A DNA stretch of 64,000 nt from Clostridium sp. UBA701 (GTDB taxonomy: Bacteria; Bacillota; Clostridia; Clostridiales; Clostridiaceae): positions 186,001-250,000 of the forward strand of contig DBMJ01000011.1 of the NCBI GenBank assembly GCA_002298125.1. Direction: 5' to 3'. The first letter of the stretch is position 1, and each line of letters starts with the position of its first letter. Positions 60,857 to 64,000 of this stretch are shown piece after piece. The position numbers and the translations under genes are program-made. The notes below the pieces were generated by a model. That model saw only the letters and a list, made by a program, of their open reading frames with translations. It did no database searches and was not told the DNA's origin.

Positions 60857-62315
60857 TTTTCACACTCCAAATCTTTTTAATGATTCCTTCTGTGCTGTAC
60901 TCATCACATACTATGCATTCTAAGTTATTATTTTTTAGCTCCTCAGCAGTTATGGGCCCAATCGCCAGGCAAAGCTTCTTTTTTATCTTTTCATAGCCTA
61001 CAAGCTTTAGCATGTTCTTAACTATAGAGGGACTTGTAAACATAACTATATCTGCAGCATCAAAGGCATATATATTTTTTATCTCTCCCTCCGCTACCTC
61101 ATAGGTATGAACCCTGTGAACTTCAGTATTAAGCTTTAAAAGCCCTTGTGAAAGCACCTCTCTTCCATCCTTAGAGCAGGGAAGCAGTAGCTTGTCACCG
61201 CTATTAACATATTTACCAAGCTCCTTTAAGAGACCCTCTGCAGTACACTCTTCAGCCCTTATATCTACAATTAAACCTCTATCTTCAAGACACTTTCCTG
61301 TAGCATTACCTATTGCTGCAAGCTTTGCCCTTATCCTTCTTATGTCGTATTTTACCTTTTTAAGATAGTCAAAAAATATATTTACACTGTTAACACTAGT
61401 GAAGGCTAAATAGTCATACTCCTCTAGCCTCTCTATATATTTGTCCATATTATAGTCTGTATTGATAAACTTTATTGAGTTAAGCTCCGTCACTTCTGCC
61501 CCAAGCTCAAGTAATTTTTCACAAATATCCTTTGATTGCTCCTTAGAGCGAGTTACACAAATATTTAGGCCAAAAAATGGCTTTTTTTCATACCATTCTA
61601 AATAGGGGTTTAGTTCTACTACTTTTCCAACTACTATGATGCAGGGGGATTTTAGTCCTGCACTTTTTACCCTTTCACATATATTACCTAGATTTCCTAT
61701 TACCTTTTTTTGCTTTGAAGTGGTGCCCCTCATGATAACTGCAGCAGGAGTACTTTCCTCCATAGAATTTTCCTTAAGGCTTTGTACAATATTCTCTATG
61801 TTTTCAAGCCCCATAAGAAAGACTAAGGTACCCTTTGACTTAACAGCACTTTTCCAGTCTATATTGAGCTCCTTAGAACTTTTCCCAGTATATACGTGAA
61901 AGCTTTGGCTCAGCCCTCTATGAGTTATAGGTATTCCTGCATAGCTAAGCACTGAAATAGGGGAGGTAATTCCTGGTACCACCTCAAACTCTATTTTCTC
62001 ATTACAAAGCCTTAAGGCTTCCTCCCCACCTCTTCCAAATACGTAGGGGTCTCCTCCCTTAACCCTTCCAACAATATGTCCATCCCTTGCTAAGGCAACA
62101 AGCATATCATTTATTTCCTCTTGGGTTTTATAGTGACACCCTGGCTCTTTGCCACAGTAATATATCCTGCAATCCTCCCTTAAATATTTAAAGATATTCC
62201 CTGCTCCCAACCTATCATATAATACAGCAGTACACTTTTTTAAAACTCTTACTGCTTTTAATGTTAAAAGCTCTTCATCACCAGGACCTGTTCCAATGAG
62301 ATAAACCTTTCCCAT
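60849..62315 (-). CDS. cobA-hemD: Uroporphyrinogen-III C-methyltransferase / uroporphyrinogen-III synthase fusion
   Basis: A 488-residue two-domain protein. The N-terminal SUMT (about 1-240) has VYLIGTGPGDEELLTLKAV, VGRVKGGDPYVFGRGGEE and EVVPGITSPISVLSYAGIPITHRGLS; the C-terminal HemD (about 250-488) has VTRSKEQSKDICEKLLELGAEV, LAFTSVNSVNIFFDYLKK and ADIVMFTSPSIVKNML. It closes the macrocycle and methylates C2 and C7 to precorrin-2. The fusion occurs in other clostridia. The ATG at 62315 follows AAGGTG. It lies 19 bases after hemC. Confidence 0.95.
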   Translation of the reverse strand: MGKVYLIGTGPGDEELLTLKAVRVLKKCTAVLYDRLGAGNIFKYLREDCRIYYCGKEPGCHYKTQEEINDMLVALARDGHIVGRVKGGDPYVFGRGGEEALRLCNEKIEFEVVPGITSPISVLSYAGIPITHRGLSQSFHVYTGKSSKELNIDWKSAVKSKGTLVFLMGLENIENIVQSLKENSMEESTPAAVIMRGTTSKQKKVIGNLGNICERVKSAGLKSPCIIVVGKVVELNPYLEWYEKKPFFGLNICVTRSKEQSKDICEKLLELGAEVTELNSIKFINTDYNMDKYIERLEEYDYLAFTSVNSVNIFFDYLKKVKYDIRRIRAKLAAIGNATGKCLEDRGLIVDIRAEECTAEGLLKELGKYVNSGDKLLLPCSKDGREVLSQGLLKLNTEVHRVHTYEVAEGEIKNIYAFDAADIVMFTSPSIVKNMLKLVGYEKIKKKLCLAIGPITAEELKNNNLECIVCDEYSTEGIIKKIWSVKNE

Positions 62316-62334
62316 AACCTTCACCTTTTCTTAT

Positions 62335-63207
62335 TTAACCTTTCAATATTTCTTCTCCAAGCTTCTCCCCAATAGAGATATAGTCCCACTTGTTCCCTCT
62401 AATATCCTTTTTCACAAGTTTTCCATTAACCTGAAAAATACCAGTAATAAAAATATCTTCTCCTTCAAGAACCGCATAAGCGCCAAGAGAGGTGTGGCAG
62501 CCTCCATTTAATTTTCTCATAAAGCTTCTCTCTGCCTCAACGCATATTCTTACATCTTCTGCATCAAGACTTTTAAAAATATTATAGCTTTCACTTTCTT
62601 TGAGCACTTCAACTCCAAGGGCTCCTTGTCCTACTGCTGGAAGAAATGTAAAGGGATCGAAATAGTTTGTAATAAGGCTTTCTAGTCCTAGCCTTTTTAA
62701 GCCTGCCGCTGCAAGTATAATCCCATCCATATGCTCGCTTTTCATTTTATTTATTCTTGTCTCCACATTTCCCCTTATAGCTACTGTTTCTATGTCTGGC
62801 CGAATAAGCTTTACCTGGGCACTCCTTCTTAAACTGCTGGTACCAACCCTTGCTCCATAAGGAAGCTTAAAAAAGCTCTCGAAATCTGCTGAGATAAAAG
62901 CATCTCTTACATCTTCTCTACAGGGAATAGCTGCTATTTCAAACTCAGGACACAATTCAAAGGGTACGTCCTTCATACTATGTACTGCAGCATCAGCTTC
63001 TTTATTAAGCAGTGCAATTTCTATATCTTTTACAAAAAGACCTTTGCCTCCTATCTTATCAAGGCTTACATTAAGATTTTTGTCTCCTTCAGTCTCTACC
63101 AATAGCTTTTCACATGTATAGCCAAACCTATCTTCTATAATGTTTTTTATATAATCTGTCTGTACCAGCGCAAGGTTACTTCTTCTTGTGGCTATTTTCA
63201 ATGTCAA
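62335..63207 (-). CDS. hemC: Hydroxymethylbilane synthase (porphobilinogen deaminase)
   Basis: A 290-residue enzyme that polymerises four porphobilinogens. The KIATRRSNLALVQTDYIKNI start, VHSMKDVPFELCPEFEIAAI, GTSSLRRSAQVKLIRPDIE and the dipyrromethane cofactor cysteine in LNGGCHTSLGAYA are intact. The start is probably TTG at 63207 with a GGGGGG site 6 bases upstream; the ATG further up overlaps the G-run. It overlaps sirC by 32 bases. Confidence 0.95.
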   Translation of the reverse strand: MTLKIATRRSNLALVQTDYIKNIIEDRFGYTCEKLLVETEGDKNLNVSLDKIGGKGLFVKDIEIALLNKEADAAVHSMKDVPFELCPEFEIAAIPCREDVRDAFISADFESFFKLPYGARVGTSSLRRSAQVKLIRPDIETVAIRGNVETRINKMKSEHMDGIILAAAGLKRLGLESLITNYFDPFTFLPAVGQGALGVEVLKESESYNIFKSLDAEDVRICVEAERSFMRKLNGGCHTSLGAYAVLEGEDIFITGIFQVNGKLVKKDIRGNKWDYISIGEKLGEEILKG

Positions 63208-63856
63208 AATAATCCCCCCCATAAAACATTCTTAATATATAGTCATGAACATTTTTATCATAAAAAAATTTAAAGTCCTCACTAGCTGCAAATTCCATTA
63301 TTTCATCCTTTTTCGCATTGCCTATTAGGCTTTCCCTAAGAGAAGTAATATATCCTATCCATTGGTCATAATTTTCTAGTCTATCTTTTATCACCCTAGA
63401 AAGAAATTTAGAAGCCTTTGGGTTTCCCCCTTTAGTATTTATGGCAAAATAAATGTTTTTGGTATTATCACTATAGGGTAAAGCACCCAAGCCATTTTTA
63501 AAATCCGAACAATATATATATATCTTGTTCAGTTTATCGCAATGTGACTTTATCCTGTCACTTATATCCTTATCTTTGGTTGCTATAACCACGATATGCT
63601 TGTCTTTAATATATTTAACCTTATAGCTGTCCTCTATGAGCTTCAAATTTTCTATGGCTTCTAGTTTCTTAAAATCCTCACAGAAGGCTTTGCTTACCAC
63701 CGTAACCCTATAGCCCTTTTTACTTAGTCTGCTGGCTTTTATGAAACCTGCCCGTCCTCCACCAATTACTATGGCCCTAATCTTATTAGGTATTAAAGAT
63801 ATAAATGCAGATTCTAAGTCTATATGTAAAAGATCCTCTCTATTATCCTCAGACAT
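63176..63856 (-). CDS. sirC: Precorrin-2 dehydrogenase (siroheme synthase N-terminal type)
   Basis: A 226-residue single-domain NAD-dependent dehydrogenase (Met8p/SirC). The Rossmann motif is AIVIGGGRAGFIKASRLSKKG (about 29-47), and NTKGGNPKASKFLSRVIKDRLE is the typical C-terminal helix. It oxidises precorrin-2 to sirohydrochlorin, which CbiK then metallates. The ATG at 63856 is inside the 3' end of hemA (37-base overlap) and its 3' end overlaps hemC by 32 bases. Confidence 0.92.
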   Translation of the reverse strand: MSEDNREDLLHIDLESAFISLIPNKIRAIVIGGGRAGFIKASRLSKKGYRVTVVSKAFCEDFKKLEAIENLKLIEDSYKVKYIKDKHIVVIATKDKDISDRIKSHCDKLNKIYIYCSDFKNGLGALPYSDNTKNIYFAINTKGGNPKASKFLSRVIKDRLENYDQWIGYITSLRESLIGNAKKDEIMEFAASEDFKFFYDKNVHDYILRMFYGGDYFDIENSHKKK

Positions 63857-64000
63857 TCCTCAGCCCTTCCTTTTAACTGTTCTTCCTTTAATACCTCAAT
63901 TGCTCTGTTAACATATGCATTTGAAGTACTCCTAATTAGCCTTTCTACCAGCTCCTCGTTATCCTTTGTATATTTCTTGTTTTTATAGGTCTTATATCTG
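63820..64000 (-). CDS. hemA: Glutamyl-tRNA reductase, C-terminal part
   Basis: About 59 residues to a TAG at 63820-63822; the rest is beyond the right edge. The helical tail (DNEELVERLIRSTSNAYVNR, then VLKEEQLKGRAEECLRIIER) resembles the C-terminal dimerisation domain of clostridial HemA, and the position directly before sirC and hemC in a hem-cob operon supports this. HemA reduces Glu-tRNA to glutamate 1-semialdehyde. No catalytic residues are in view. The identification is from context and tail pattern only. Confidence 0.75.
   Translation of the reverse strand, partial: RYKTYKNKKYTKDNEELVERLIRSTSNAYVNRAIEVLKEEQLKGRAEECLRIIERIFYI

Noticed and set aside
43345..64000. Search for a cobalamin riboswitch in the cob operon
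   Set aside because: No intergenic stretch in the run is long enough, and no B12-box was seen; any riboswitch would be upstream of hemA, outside the window.
1..64000. CRISPR arrays, transposons, prophage, tRNA, rRNA or a defence system
   Set aside because: No regularly spaced repeats, transposase, integrase, RNA genes or defence-type gene pairs were found; the window is core metabolic and cell-division DNA.

Overview
The window is low-GC Firmicute DNA, most likely from a spore-forming anaerobe of class Clostridia, probably Clostridiaceae. The evidence is an alaS T-box, SpoVD/SpoVE-type peptidoglycan genes, the gene order alaS-ireB-ruvX-DUF1292-fur, an ylm/divIVA cluster, an IscR-NifS-NifU set, and an anaerobic (early cobalt insertion, CbiK/CbiD/CbiG) cobalamin pathway. 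Almost everything is on the minus strand; only ychF and one small unknown gene are on the plus strand. I see no rRNA, tRNA, CRISPR array, insertion sequence or prophage. Species cannot be fixed from sequence alone.

Layout. 1-3140: 5' part of typA, then a UPF0342 gene, RNase J and a Fur-family regulator. 3292-7331: DUF1292, ruvX, ireB and alaS, the last behind a complete T-box leader and a strong promoter. 7372-8896: an AI-2E-type membrane protein and a PRC-barrel protein. 8984-12266: iscR-nifS-nifU-mnmA, where iron-sulfur/sulfur-relay genes sit behind a promoter overlapped by an IscR type-1-like site. 12270-18453: rarA, a DUF1287 protein, uraA-pyrR (with an attenuator-like leader), rluD, lspA and a DksA/TraR-type gene. 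18624-20354: aroF, mtnN and a short in-frame remnant that resembles the 3' end of aroB.

20358-34879: divIVA-ylmH-sepF-yggS, then DUF881-sbp-DUF881-ftsQ, then the dcw cluster (spoVE, mraY, murF, murE, spoVD, ftsL, rsmH, mraZ). The dcw cluster starts at a triple MraZ-box array. murD, murG, ftsA and ftsZ are absent. MurE carries the DNPR motif of meso-diaminopimelate-adding enzymes. 35114-38568: ychF (plus strand) and a convergent Lon-family protease whose P-loop appears to be lost. 38694-42726: hypC-hypD-hypE-hypA-hypB-deoC, a NiFe-hydrogenase cofactor maturation set lacking hypF and with no hydrogenase in view.

42920-43333: a plus-strand unknown gene with an OB-fold-like pattern. 43401-64000: one tightly packed run of 24 genes (hemA to an L-threonine kinase gene). 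It carries charged glutamyl-tRNA through uroporphyrinogen III, sirohydrochlorin and cobyrinate to cobinamide and cobalamin phosphate. Within the window it lacks cobT, any lower-ligand synthesis gene and a corrinoid adenosyltransferase. I found no clearly undescribed multi-gene system. The best leads are the Walker-less Lon, the aroB remnant, the regulatory sites of iscR, mraZ and fur, the OB-like protein, and the orphan hyp set.
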